From Streptomyces albospinus (GTDB lineage Bacteria > Actinomycetota > Actinomycetes > Streptomycetales > Streptomycetaceae), in NCBI RefSeq assembly GCF_014648695.1, contig NZ_BMRP01000015.1:54176-118175 (forward strand): a stretch of 64,000 nucleotides of DNA. Reading direction: 5' to 3'. A program made the position numbers and the translations under genes. Positions 7,605-15,790 of this stretch are shown here, piece by piece; positions within the stretch are counted from its first letter, which is position 1, and every line of letters starts with the position of its first letter. Below the pieces are notes generated by a model. That model did no database searches. It was given only the letters and a program-made list of their open reading frames with translations, and had not been told where the DNA came from.

Positions 7605-8702
7605 ATGACCAAGGAATCCCGCGATCACCGCACGGCCGGCCACGGCACACCCGACCACCGCATCGCGCTGATCCCCGGCGACGGCATCGGCACCGAGGTG
7701 ATCCCCGCCGCCCGCCGGGTGCTGGACGCCGTCGCCGTCCGGCACCGCCTCTCCCTCACCTACGACACCTTCGACTGGTCCTGCGCCCGCTACCTCCGCG
7801 ACGGCGCGATGATGCCCGAGGACGGCCTGGAGACGCTGCGCGGATACGACGCGATCCTGCTCGGCGCCGTCGGCTCCCCCGAGGTCCCCGACCATGTGTC
7901 GCTGTGGGGGCTGCTGATCCCGATCCGCCGCGGCTTCCAGCAGTACGTCAACCTGCGCCCGGTGCGGGTCTTCGAAGGGGTGCCCAGCCCGGTCCGGGGC
8001 GCCGAGCCGGGCGCCGTCGACTTCGTCGTCGTCCGCGAGAACGTCGAGGGCGAATACGGCGAGATCGGCGGACGCCTCAACCGCGGCCTCCCCGGCGAAC
8101 TGGCCGTCCAGGAAGCCGTCTTCACCCGCACCGGGGTCAGCCGGATCGTGGACTACGCCTTCACCCTCGCCGGCCGGCGCGGCGGCACGCTCACCTCCGC
8201 GACCAAATCCAACGGCATCATCCACACCATGCCGTTCTGGGACGAGATCGTCGCCGAACACGCCGCCGGACACCCGCAGGTGGCGTGGCACCAGGAGCAC
8301 ATCGACGCCCTCGCCGCCAAGTTCGTACTGGACCCGGCCCGCTTCGACGTGGTGGTTGCCTCCAACCTCTTCGGCGACATCCTCAGCGACCTGGCCGCCG
8401 CGGTCGCCGGCAGCATCGGGATCGCCCCGGCCGCCAACCTCAACCCCGAACGCGTCTTCCCCTCCATGTTCGAGCCGGTCCACGGCTCCGCCCCCGACAT
8501 CGCCGGCCGCGGCATAGCCAACCCGCTCGGCGCGATCTGGTCCGCCGCGATGATGCTCGACCACCTCGGCCACGCCGCAGCCGCCACCCGCATCACCGAC
8601 GCCATCGCCGCGGCCCTGGCCACCACCCCCGTCCGCACCCCGGACCTGGGAGGCAGCGCGACCACCGACGCCTTCACCGACACCGTGATCTCGCTGCTGT
8701 GA
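7605..8702 (+). CDS. Tartrate dehydrogenase / 3-isopropylmalate dehydrogenase-family enzyme
   Basis: A 365-residue beta-decarboxylating dehydrogenase. Seen in order: IALIPGDGIGTEVIPAARRV near residue 20, the YDAILLGAVGSP segment, NLRPVRVFEGVPSP with the substrate-binding Arg, ENVEGEYGEIGGR, TSATKSNGI with the catalytic Lys, and SNLFGDILSDLAA with metal-binding Asp. The ENVEGEYGEIGG and WGLLIPIRRGFQQYVN segments favour tartrate/D-malate dehydrogenases over leucine biosynthesis. ATG 7605 follows the LysR box. No leu genes are nearby, supporting a catabolic role. Confidence 0.85.
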   Translation: MTKESRDHRTAGHGTPDHRIALIPGDGIGTEVIPAARRVLDAVAVRHRLSLTYDTFDWSCARYLRDGAMMPEDGLETLRGYDAILLGAVGSPEVPDHVSLWGLLIPIRRGFQQYVNLRPVRVFEGVPSPVRGAEPGAVDFVVVRENVEGEYGEIGGRLNRGLPGELAVQEAVFTRTGVSRIVDYAFTLAGRRGGTLTSATKSNGIIHTMPFWDEIVAEHAAGHPQVAWHQEHIDALAAKFVLDPARFDVVVASNLFGDILSDLAAAVAGSIGIAPAANLNPERVFPSMFEPVHGSAPDIAGRGIANPLGAIWSAAMMLDHLGHAAAATRITDAIAAALATTPVRTPDLGGSATTDAFTDTVISLL

Positions 8703-8708
8703 GAGCGC

Positions 8709-8754
8709 CGGCCGGGCCGCTCTCCTGCCAGTACGGCAGGCGAGGGCCCGGCCG
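8709..8754. terminator. Bidirectional terminator between convergent genes
   Basis: A 10-bp outer stem CGGCCGGGCC (8709-8718) with GGCCCGGCCG (8745-8754) encloses an inner CCTGCC-agtac-GGCAGG hairpin. It exactly fills the 58-bp gap between the dehydrogenase stop (8702) and the aminotransferase stop (8761). Confidence 0.8.
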
Positions 8755-8760
8755 TACCGC

Positions 8761-10044
8761 TCACGCCGCCCGGCCGGCCTCCAACAGCCGCTCCACCGCG
8801 GCCAGTTCCACGCACAGGGCGAGCCCCTCCACCGCGTCGCCGACCTCCGCCAGGCCGGGGTAGCTCGGGGCGAGGCGGATGTTGCGGTCCCGCGGGTCCT
8901 TCCCGTGCGGGAAGGTGGCACCGGCGGGCGTGAGCGCGATCCCCGCGTCACCGGCCAGCTCCACCACGCGGGCCGCGCAACCGTCCAGGACGTCCAGGCT
9001 CACGAAGTAGCCTCCCTGCGGGCGGGTCCAGGACGCGACCCCGGCGTCCCCGAGCCGCTTCTCCAGGACCGCGTCGATCAGTTCGAACTTGGGCCGCAGC
9101 AGCTCGGCATGGCGCTCCATGTGGGCCCGTACGGCCGCGGCGTCGGGCAGGAAGCGGGCGTGCCGCAGCTGGTTGATCTTGTCCGGGCCGATCGTCCGCT
9201 TCGAGAAGTGGCCGAGCAGCCAGGAGACGTTGGCGGGCGAGGATCCGAAGAAGGCCACACCACTGCCGGCCATGGTGATCTTCGAGGTCGAGCCGAAGAC
9301 GAACACCCGGTCCGGGTGGCCGTGTTCCGCGCTCAGACTCAGGACGTCGGCGAGCGGCGCGCCCTCGCCGACGTGGTGCACCGCGTAGGCGTTGTCCCAG
9401 AAGACCCGGAAGTCCGGGGCGGCCGTCTCCATGGCGGCCAGCCGCCGTACGGTCTCGGGTGCGTAGCAGACACCGGTCGGGTTGCTGTACTTCGGTACGC
9501 ACCAGATGCCCTTGACCCGTTCCTCGGCGACGAGCCGTTCCACCTCGTCCATGTCGGGGCCGTCCGCGGTCATCGGCACCGGGATCATGTCGATGCCGAG
9601 CTTCTCGCACAGCGCGAAGTGCCGGTCGTAGCCGGGCACCGGGCAGAGCATGGCCGTACGCCCCTCCCGCGGCCAGGGTGCCGGGGCACCGGGCAGGCCG
9701 AACAGGACGGCATCCACCACGCATTCGTACATCAGCTCAAGGCTGGAGTTGCCGAAGGCGACCAGCTGGTCCACCGGCACCTGCAACGGGCCGGAGAACG
9801 CCGCCCGGAGTTCGGGCAGCCCCTGGAGTCCGCCGTAGTTGCGGCCGTCGGTGCCGTCCTGTGCGGTGTGCCCGTCCGGGCCCGGCAGGCTCAGCAGGGG
9901 CCGCGACAGCTCCAGTTGCTCGGCGGCGGGCTTGCCGCGGGTCAGGTTCAGGGACAGGCCACGGTCCTTGAGACGGCCGTGCTCGTCGTGAAGGACGGCG
10001 AGTCGGGTGGAGAGCTCGGTGTGCGCAAGCGTCGTCAGATCCAT
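8761..10044 (-). CDS. PLP-dependent aminotransferase, MocR/alanine-glyoxylate type
   Basis: A 427-residue fold-type I aminotransferase. The motif SLNLTRGKPAAEQLELSRPL near the N-terminus is typical of the Aminotran_MocR family. GNSSLELMYE and SNPTGVCY contact PLP, GSTSKITMAGSGVAFFG carries the Schiff-base Lys, and RNIRLAPSYP the C-terminal Arg for the carboxylate. There is no winged-helix domain, so it is an enzyme rather than a MocR regulator. Two ATGs (10053, 10044) are possible; 10044 is preferred because AAGG lies about nine bases before it. It is divergent from the P450 gene. Confidence 0.88.
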   Translation of the reverse strand: MDLTTLAHTELSTRLAVLHDEHGRLKDRGLSLNLTRGKPAAEQLELSRPLLSLPGPDGHTAQDGTDGRNYGGLQGLPELRAAFSGPLQVPVDQLVAFGNSSLELMYECVVDAVLFGLPGAPAPWPREGRTAMLCPVPGYDRHFALCEKLGIDMIPVPMTADGPDMDEVERLVAEERVKGIWCVPKYSNPTGVCYAPETVRRLAAMETAAPDFRVFWDNAYAVHHVGEGAPLADVLSLSAEHGHPDRVFVFGSTSKITMAGSGVAFFGSSPANVSWLLGHFSKRTIGPDKINQLRHARFLPDAAAVRAHMERHAELLRPKFELIDAVLEKRLGDAGVASWTRPQGGYFVSLDVLDGCAARVVELAGDAGIALTPAGATFPHGKDPRDRNIRLAPSYPGLAEVGDAVEGLALCVELAAVERLLEAGRAA

Positions 10045-10207
10045 GTCCGCCATCCTTCTTCAGGTACGCGATCGGCGCGCAGGTAATAAGGCGCGGGGCT
10101 GCACGGGGAGGCCGACGGGTCCGGATGGCGGTGCGGGGGTGCCGGTCGCGGGTCGGGGAAAACCCGGGTGTTGCGGGGCGCCGCCGGCTGCCATGATGGT
10201 GCACCCG

Positions 10208-11407
10208 ATGACACCGCACACCACCACCCCAGCCCTCAGCCGGCCCTTCGACGAGAGCTCCTTCCACGACCCGTACCCCACCTACGCACGCCTCCGCAGC
10301 GAAGGCCCGGTCCACCACATCGCCCTGCCCGACGGGTCCCCGGTCTGGCTCGTCACCCGCGAGGAAGACGTCCGCGCAGGACTCACCGACGCACGCCTGT
10401 CGGTGAACAAGGCGCACTCCCGCAACGGCTACCAGGGCTTCTCCCTGCCGCCCGCCCTGGATGCCAACCTCCTCAACATCGACCCCGCCGATCACTTACG
10501 GCTGCGCCGACTGGTCTCCAAGGGCTTCACGCCGCGGCACACCGAACGCCTGCGGGCACGCGTCGTCACGGCCGCCCACCGCCTCGCGGACGAACTCGCC
10601 GAGCTGGCACACGCCGACCTCGTCAAGGCGTTCGCCAACCCCCTCCCCCTGGTCGTCATCGGCGACCTGCTGGCCGTCCCCGAAGCCGACCGCAGCACGT
10701 TCTCCGGCTGGGTCGGCGCGATGTTCGCACCCGATTACCCCGGCCACACCGCCGACGCCATCGCCCACATCCACCGCTACCTCGTCGACCTCATCGCCAC
10801 CCGCCGCGCCCACCCCTCGGACGACATGCTGTCCTCGCTGATCGCCGCCCGGGACGACGAAGACCGCCTCAGCGAGAACGAGTTGGTATCCCTCGCCTTC
10901 CTGATCCTCATGACGGGCAGCGAGTCCGCCCAGCACGTCATCAGCGGCGGCATGCTCACCCTGCTCCGCCACCCCGAACAGCGGGACGAGCTGCGGGCCC
11001 GACCGGAGCTGATGCCGCAGGCCGTCGAGGAGCTGCTGCGCTACGCCCATCCCAACCAGATGGCCATCCGCCGCTTCCCCACCGAGCCCGTCGACATCGC
11101 CGGCACCCGCATCCCGCCGGGCGACACCGTGCTGCTGTGCCTCGCGTCCGCGCACCGCGATCCCGCTCGCTACCCCGACCCGGACCGCTTCGACATCCAC
11201 CGGGAGGGCACGGCACAGCTGGCCCTCGGCCACGGCATCCACTACTGCCTCGGCGCGCCGCTGGTCCGGCTGGAGATCAGCACCGCACTCACCACCCTGC
11301 TGCACCGGTTTCCCCGGTTGCGGCTGGCGGTGCCCGAGGACCAGTTGGAATGGCGCGCGTCCTTCCGCTCCCACGCGTTGCGGCGCCTGCCCGTGGCCAC
11401 CCGATGA
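10208..11407 (+). CDS. Cytochrome P450
   Basis: A bacterial class I P450 of about 399 residues. It shows the ExxR motif in VEELLRYAHPNQMAIRRFPT and the heme loop LALGHGIHYCLGAPLVRLE with the Cys ligand; Leu replaces the usual Phe at the start of that loop. The I-helix reads LMTGSESAQH, so the conserved acid-Thr pair is Glu-Ser, a conservative change. ATGs at 10193, 10196 and 10208 are all possible; 10208 gives the usual length. A 16-bp repeat array follows the stop, then DUF4334 and alcohol dehydrogenase genes, suggesting a small oxidation pathway for a hydrophobic alcohol (inference). Confidence 0.88.
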   Translation: MTPHTTTPALSRPFDESSFHDPYPTYARLRSEGPVHHIALPDGSPVWLVTREEDVRAGLTDARLSVNKAHSRNGYQGFSLPPALDANLLNIDPADHLRLRRLVSKGFTPRHTERLRARVVTAAHRLADELAELAHADLVKAFANPLPLVVIGDLLAVPEADRSTFSGWVGAMFAPDYPGHTADAIAHIHRYLVDLIATRRAHPSDDMLSSLIAARDDEDRLSENELVSLAFLILMTGSESAQHVISGGMLTLLRHPEQRDELRARPELMPQAVEELLRYAHPNQMAIRRFPTEPVDIAGTRIPPGDTVLLCLASAHRDPARYPDPDRFDIHREGTAQLALGHGIHYCLGAPLVRLEISTALTTLLHRFPRLRLAVPEDQLEWRASFRSHALRRLPVATR

Positions 11408-11432
11408 ACCACCACCGGTAGCTCCGGAGCCA

Positions 11433-11528
11433 CGGAGTGACGGACTCCCGGAGCGATGGACTCGTGGAGTGATGGACTCGCGGAGTGATGGACTCGCGGA
11501 GTGATGGACTCGCGGAGTCACCGACTGG
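11433..11528. repeat. Tandem 16-bp repeat, six units
   Basis: Six consecutive 16-bp units begin at 11433, 11449, 11465, 11481, 11497 and 11513. The consensus is CGGAGTGATGGACTCG; the middle four differ by zero to two bases, the outer two are more diverged. Each junction forms a short dyad around GACTCGCGGAGT. The array lies between the P450 stop (11407) and the DUF4334 start (11630). Sixteen is not a multiple of three and no gene fits, so it is non-coding. Confidence 0.9.
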
Positions 11529-11629
11529 GGCAATCAGGCAGTGACGCACCACCGGACCGCCCGGCCAACGCTCACGTCAGCCACCGAAAACCAGCGCACA
11601 CGCACCGAAGGAAGAGGGAAGGGAGCCGC

Positions 11630-12097
11630 ATGGACGCCGAGCAGGCCCGTGCCCGTATCGCCGCCATCCGCGCAGCCGGCGGGAAGGTGACCACCGATGA
11701 ACTGGACGACCTGTGGGCGGCCCTGGAGCCGGTGCGCCCCGAGGACATCCTCGGCCCGTGGAAGGGCAGCGCATTCGTCACCGGGCACCGCGTCGAGGGC
11801 CTGCTGGAGGCCGCCAACTGGCATGGCAAGAACTTCCGTTCCCCTTCCGACGTCCAGCCGCTGATCTGCCGCGGTCCGGACGGGGAGCTGTTCTCCGACG
11901 TCGCGGCGGGCAACGGCGAGGCCAGCCTGTGGATGGTCGAATTCCGCGGGGAGTCGACCGCCTCGATGGTCTACGACGGCCGGCCCGTCATCGACCACTT
12001 CAAGCGCATCGACGACGCCACGCTCCTGGGCGTGATGAACGGCAAGGACGTCCTCGACGACGGCCGGCACTTCTACTTCCTCCTCGACCGCGACTGA
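11630..12097 (+). CDS. DUF4334 (GXWXG) domain protein
   Basis: A 155-residue protein with the GXWXG-type motif LGPWKGSAFVTGHRVEGLLE near residue 40 and a C-terminal DUF4334 part (VEFRGESTASMVYDGRPVID, then DHFKRIDDATLLGVMNGKDV). The start is ATG 11630 with GGGAG upstream. These proteins have an unknown, possibly lipid- or small-molecule-binding role and often neighbour oxidoreductases, as here. It lies 90 bp before the alcohol dehydrogenase on the same strand, so the two are probably co-transcribed. Confidence 0.82.
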   Translation: MDAEQARARIAAIRAAGGKVTTDELDDLWAALEPVRPEDILGPWKGSAFVTGHRVEGLLEAANWHGKNFRSPSDVQPLICRGPDGELFSDVAAGNGEASLWMVEFRGESTASMVYDGRPVIDHFKRIDDATLLGVMNGKDVLDDGRHFYFLLDRD

Positions 12098-12187
12098 CCG
12101 AGTTCCGCACACCGATCCGCAGGCCGATCCGCAGGCCGCACCGCGGCTCCTGCTCCCCCACCCCGGCGACCCACACCCAAGGAACCC

Positions 12188-13285
12188 ATGCGTATCCAGG
12201 CCGCTCTCGTCGAGTCCCCCGGCGGGCCGTTCACCGTCCACGACGACCTCGTCATCGCCGAACCGCGCCCGGACGAGATCCTGGTCAGAATGACGGCGGC
12301 GGGCATCTGCCACACCGACCTCAGCGCCCGGCAGAACTGGCCCGCGGAGCGCAGCCCGATGGTCTTCGGCCACGAAGGCGCGGGCGTCGTCGAGGCCGTG
12401 GGCGACGAGGTCACCACCGTCCGCCCCGGCGACAGCGTCGCTCTGAGCTACCGCAGTTGCAGCACCTGCGGGCAGTGCAGCACCCGCCACCCGGCCTACT
12501 GCGAGACCGGCATCCTCGCCCTCAATGCCAGTGGCGCGCGGCCGGACGGCACCTCTCCGCTCGCCCGTGCCAACGGCGACACCGTCTACGGCAACTTCTT
12601 CGGCCAGTCCGCCTTCGCCAGCCACGCCATCGCGCACCGGAGCAATGTCGTCAGGGTCCCCGCCGACCTGCCGCCCGCGATCGCCGCGCCGCTCGGCTGC
12701 GGCGTCCAGACCGGTGTCGGTACGGTCCTCAACGTGCTGCGTCCGCCCAAGGGATCGACCGTGGCGGTCTTCGGCACCGGCAGCGTCGGCCTCAGCTCCG
12801 TCATGGCCGCGGTCGCCGAGGGCTGTGCCGTCATCGCCGTCGACCCGCTTCCGGCCCGCCGCGCCAAGGCCCTGGAATTCGGCGCCAGCGCGGCCGTCGA
12901 CCCCGCCGCCGGCGATGTTGCCGAGGCCGTCCGGGACCATTCCGACGGCGGGCCCCACTACGCCGTCGACACCACCGGACAGGCCGAGGTGATCTCCCAG
13001 GCCATCACCGCGCTGCGCCGGCGCGGCGCCCTGGCCCTGGTCGGCATCGGGGGCCGGGCCACGTTCGACATCATGACCGTGATGACCAAGGGCCTCCAGA
13101 TCCACGGAGTGATCGAAGGCGACGCCCGGCCTGCCGAGTTCATCCCGCACCTCGTCGCGCTCCACCGCGAGGGCAAGCTCCCCCTCCACGACATCATCAC
13201 CGAGTTCCCCTTCGCCGAGATCGAGAGCGCCGCACAGGCCGCCTCCGCCGGCGAGGTCATCAAACCCGTGCTCCGCTTCGCCTGA
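12188..13285 (+). CDS. NAD(P)-dependent zinc alcohol dehydrogenase, aryl/allyl alcohol type
   Basis: A 365-residue medium-chain dehydrogenase. Catalytic zinc ligands appear in AAGICHTDLS (Cys) and FGHEGAGVVEAVG (His-Glu), with a third Cys in APLGCGVQTG. Structural zinc Cys residues are in SCSTCGQCSTRHPAYC. The Rossmann motif is VFGTGSVGLSS, with Asp in AVDPLPARRA favouring NAD. The layout is that of benzyl/geraniol alcohol dehydrogenases. It completes a P450-DUF4334-ADH row, so it may oxidise the P450 product (inference). Confidence 0.9.
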   Translation: MRIQAALVESPGGPFTVHDDLVIAEPRPDEILVRMTAAGICHTDLSARQNWPAERSPMVFGHEGAGVVEAVGDEVTTVRPGDSVALSYRSCSTCGQCSTRHPAYCETGILALNASGARPDGTSPLARANGDTVYGNFFGQSAFASHAIAHRSNVVRVPADLPPAIAAPLGCGVQTGVGTVLNVLRPPKGSTVAVFGTGSVGLSSVMAAVAEGCAVIAVDPLPARRAKALEFGASAAVDPAAGDVAEAVRDHSDGGPHYAVDTTGQAEVISQAITALRRRGALALVGIGGRATFDIMTVMTKGLQIHGVIEGDARPAEFIPHLVALHREGKLPLHDIITEFPFAEIESAAQAASAGEVIKPVLRFA

Positions 13286-13367
13286 GACCGCGTCACATGC
13301 CGGGCACCCGGTTGCGCGCGGCAGCCATGCCGGCCAGGAAACTCGACGGCGTGTGCGCGCAGCCCGG

Positions 13368-13376
13368 TGCTAGGTT
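13368..13376 (+). promoter_or_regulatory. Extended -10 promoter element of the esterase-family leader
   Basis: TGC-TAGGTT matches the extended -10 form TGnTANNNT. The A of the ATG at 13383 lies seven bases after it, the expected transcription start, so the first message base is probably the start codon of the leader peptide. No good -35 is seen, as usual with extended -10 promoters. Confidence 0.6.
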
Positions 13377-13382
13377 TCGCCC

Positions 13383-13409
13383 ATGGCAGTAGGCAGCCTT
13401 TTCCTCTGA
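13383..13409 (+). CDS. Putative leaderless leader peptide, 8 residues
   Basis: ATG at 13383 reads M-A-V-G-S-L-F-L then TGA at 13407. It begins at the predicted transcription start of the esterase-family transcript and ends 135 bases before that gene. Hairpins between the two fit ribosome-controlled attenuation of a resistance gene. Eight codons alone prove nothing; the call rests on position, promoter and downstream structure. Confidence 0.5.
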   Translation: MAVGSLFL

Positions 13410-13426
13410 CGAGGTTCTTCGGCAGA

Positions 13427-13536
13427 CGCAGCACACCGCCGGCTCGGTAGCCCGGTGTCGGCTGCGCCTGCGCGTCCGCCCCGTTGCTGCGTCCGCGCAC
13501 CGCGGACGATCAGCCGTCCTGAACCTCCGTGCGGAG
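13427..13536 (+). promoter_or_regulatory. Candidate attenuator: nested hairpins before the esterase-family gene
   Basis: Three structures are visible. CGCAGCACACCG (13427-13438) pairs with CGGTGT and GCTGCG (13453-13466) around a two-base bulge. CGTCCGCG (13490-13497) pairs perfectly with CGCGGACG (13501-13508). CTCC near 13525 can pair with the GGAG ribosome site near 13533, hiding it. GGACG at the end of the second stem can also pair with CGTCC at 13514, so alternative folds exist. Confidence 0.5.
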
Positions 13537-13544
13537 AAACGAGA

Positions 13545-14873
13545 ATGAGCTCTTCCATGTCCGACCAGCCTGCTTCCTCGACGTCCCCGGAACCCCACGA
13601 TGCACTCGCCGACTGGTTCCGCGCGCACGCCGCCACCCTGACCACCCTCGATCCGCTCCGCCCCGTCGACGACCTGGAGCCGCTCCGGGAGATCGTCGGC
13701 GATGCCCGTATCGTCGCCGTCGGCGAGAGCGCGCACTTCGTCAAGGAGTTCTCCCGCGCCCGCCAGCGGGTGCTGCGCTTCCTCGCCGAGCGGCTCGGGT
13801 TCACCGTCTTCGCCTTCGAATTCGGCTTCAGCGAAGCCTTCGCGCTCGACCGGTGGCTGCACGGCGAGGGGGCGGACACCGATCTCGCCCAGGTCAGCCG
13901 GGCCGCCGCCGACTGGGGTGCCGCCGACCTCATGGGCTGGCTGCGGCACCACAACCTCACCAGCGGCCATCCGCTGCGCTTCGCGGGAATCGACCTGCCC
14001 GAAGCCGGCGGTGCGCTGCGGCCCGCCCTGGACCCCGTTGCCGAGTATCTGCGCGAGGTCGACCCGGACGCCCTGCCGGTCCTCGAAACGGCCCTGGAGA
14101 TCAGCGACCGGTTCCTCAAGGGCCTCGGATCGGGCGCCGCGGCGGGACCGGCATGGGCCCGCCTCGACCCCGCCGACCAGAACGCGCTGACCACCGCGCT
14201 GGCCCGGCTGCTGCTGCGCATGCGCGCCGTCGAACCGCTCCACGTGGCACGCAGCAGCCGGCGCCGCTACGACATCGCCCGCCGCCGGGTGGAAGCGGCA
14301 TGCCACACCGACTACATGTACCGGGCGATGAACGCGATGCTCTGCGGCCAGGGCATGGACGCGGACCTGTCGGTGCGCGAGGTGTACATGGCCGAGTCGG
14401 TGCGCTGGCACCTGGAGCGCGCGGAACCGGGGGCGAGGATCGTCCTCGCGGCGCACAACAACCACATCCAGAAGTCGCCGCTGGAGTTCGGCGGTTCCCT
14501 CACCGTGCTGCCCATGGGCCACCATCTGGAGCGGGTGTTCGGCCAGGACTACCGCACGCTGGCCGTGACCCACACCGCGGACCATGTGCCCGAGATGTAT
14601 CCCGACGAAGCGAGCAGGGTCGGCTTCACCCTCGGCGACGCCCCTCTGGAACCTGCCGAGTCCGGCAGTGTCGAGGCCGCCCTCGCCGAGGCGGGGCTCG
14701 CCGACCAGATCACCCTGACCGATCTGCGCGCCTCACCGCGGGATGGTCAGGGCAGGCCGCACCTGAACCGCATCCGGACACAGAGTGTCAGCGTGACGAC
14801 GCCGATTCCCACGGCGTTCGATGCCGTACTCGCCGTCCCGACGGTCACCCGGGACGGCTCGGTGCGCTTCTGA
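13545..14873 (+). CDS. Erythromycin esterase family protein (first copy)
   Basis: A 442-residue protein of the erythromycin esterase family. The active-site motif is VAVGESAHFVKEFSRARQRV (GE..H) near residue 55, with a second His motif AAHNNHIQKSPLEFGG near residue 305, both typical of Ere enzymes that use a metal-independent His/Glu mechanism on macrolide lactones. Many family members in Streptomyces have no proven macrolide activity. ATG 13545 has GGAG eight bases upstream; ATG 13557 is an alternative. A putative leader peptide and hairpins precede it, suggesting drug-induced expression. A second family member lies at 40554. Confidence 0.82.
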   Translation: MSSSMSDQPASSTSPEPHDALADWFRAHAATLTTLDPLRPVDDLEPLREIVGDARIVAVGESAHFVKEFSRARQRVLRFLAERLGFTVFAFEFGFSEAFALDRWLHGEGADTDLAQVSRAAADWGAADLMGWLRHHNLTSGHPLRFAGIDLPEAGGALRPALDPVAEYLREVDPDALPVLETALEISDRFLKGLGSGAAAGPAWARLDPADQNALTTALARLLLRMRAVEPLHVARSSRRRYDIARRRVEAACHTDYMYRAMNAMLCGQGMDADLSVREVYMAESVRWHLERAEPGARIVLAAHNNHIQKSPLEFGGSLTVLPMGHHLERVFGQDYRTLAVTHTADHVPEMYPDEASRVGFTLGDAPLEPAESGSVEAALAEAGLADQITLTDLRASPRDGQGRPHLNRIRTQSVSVTTPIPTAFDAVLAVPTVTRDGSVRF

Positions 14874-14952
14874 CGCCCGGAGCGCGGGCGGAGGCTGTCG
14901 TTCCGGAAGCCCCGTCCGCATGCGGGGTGCGCGAGCGGCCGGCGGCGGGCGG

Positions 14953-15633
14953 TCACCGCTCGGTGATGTCCGCACTGACGATCTCGCCGCCGGACACCGT
15001 GTAGGTGCCGCGGAACACCTTCGTCGACCCGTCCGTCTGGGTCGCGTCGATCACGGCGGTGACCTCTCCGACGCCCTCGGCGTTCACCGCGCTGACGTCG
15101 ATGTTCGCCGTCGTGTCGTACCCGGCCACCCAGTCCGTGTACGAGGCGCCGCCGATGTTCTTGCCACCGAGTTCCCAGGCCGCCCCGAACTCCTTGTTGT
15201 TGATGTCCCGGTAGAACTGCTCCACCACCGCGCCGGCGTCGTCGGGAGTCGGTGACGCGTCCGGTGAGGGGGCGTCCGGTGAGGTGTACGGAACGGTGGG
15301 GGTATCGCTGTAGCCGGGCGTCGCGGGGTCGGTGCCGGGGTCCGGGGGCGGGGTGGTCCACGGGGTGACGTCGACCGTCCGGGGCGATGCTTCCGGGGCC
15401 GCGTGGAGCAGCATGTAGGTCGCCACCCCGCCCCCCGCGAGCACGGCCGCCAGCAGCCACAGCAACCAGCGCGGGAGGAGGGTGGGCCCGACGCGGACGT
15501 AGTCGTCGTCGGATGCCGGACGAGGCCGACCGGTGCCGTACTGCGCGGCGTCCTGGCGCGGCATCCCGCAGTGCGGGCAGAAGGTCGCGGCGGTGCCGTT
15601 GAGGTCCGCGCCGCAGCGCATGCAGGATGGCAT
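14953..15633 (-). CDS. Zinc-ribbon membrane-anchored protein
   Basis: A 226-residue protein. The N-terminus is a zinc ribbon with two Cys pairs (CMRCGADLNG and CPHCGMPRQD). One membrane segment follows (LLPRWLLWLLAAVLAGGGVA, about residue 55), then a Pro/Thr-rich linker and a C-terminal domain (VVEQFYRDINNKEFGAAWEL onward) resembling NTF2-like/DUF4878 extracytoplasmic domains. The start is ATG 15633, six bases after GGGGAG; ATG 15639 is less well placed. It is last in a row of three minus-strand genes with another zinc-ribbon membrane protein. Role unknown. Confidence 0.75.
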   Translation of the reverse strand: MPSCMRCGADLNGTAATFCPHCGMPRQDAAQYGTGRPRPASDDDYVRVGPTLLPRWLLWLLAAVLAGGGVATYMLLHAAPEASPRTVDVTPWTTPPPDPGTDPATPGYSDTPTVPYTSPDAPSPDASPTPDDAGAVVEQFYRDINNKEFGAAWELGGKNIGGASYTDWVAGYDTTANIDVSAVNAEGVGEVTAVIDATQTDGSTKVFRGTYTVSGGEIVSADITER

Positions 15634-15639
15634 GGTCAT

Positions 15640-15790
15640 CTCCCCCGGCGTCCTGGTGTTCCGGCGTCCCTCACATCCCCGCGTCCCTGGTGTTCCGCTG
15701 CCCCTGGCGTCCCGACGGCTTCGGTGTCCCGGTGGCTTCGGCCTCCCCGAGCCTTCGTGCCCTCGGATCCCGGCCCGCGCCTCGTGCCGC
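15640..15790. repeat. Imperfect short repeats in an intergenic spacer
   Basis: The spacer between the second and third genes of the zinc-ribbon row holds degenerate copies of GCGTCC(C)TGGTGTTCCG, clearest at about 15648 and 15680, and weaker GTGTCCCGGTGGCTTCGG-like copies further on. No gene or clear terminator is seen. Confidence 0.45.

Noticed and set aside
11433..11528. Tandem repeat as a CRISPR array
   Set aside because: Units of 16 bp follow each other directly without unique spacers, and no cas genes are near.
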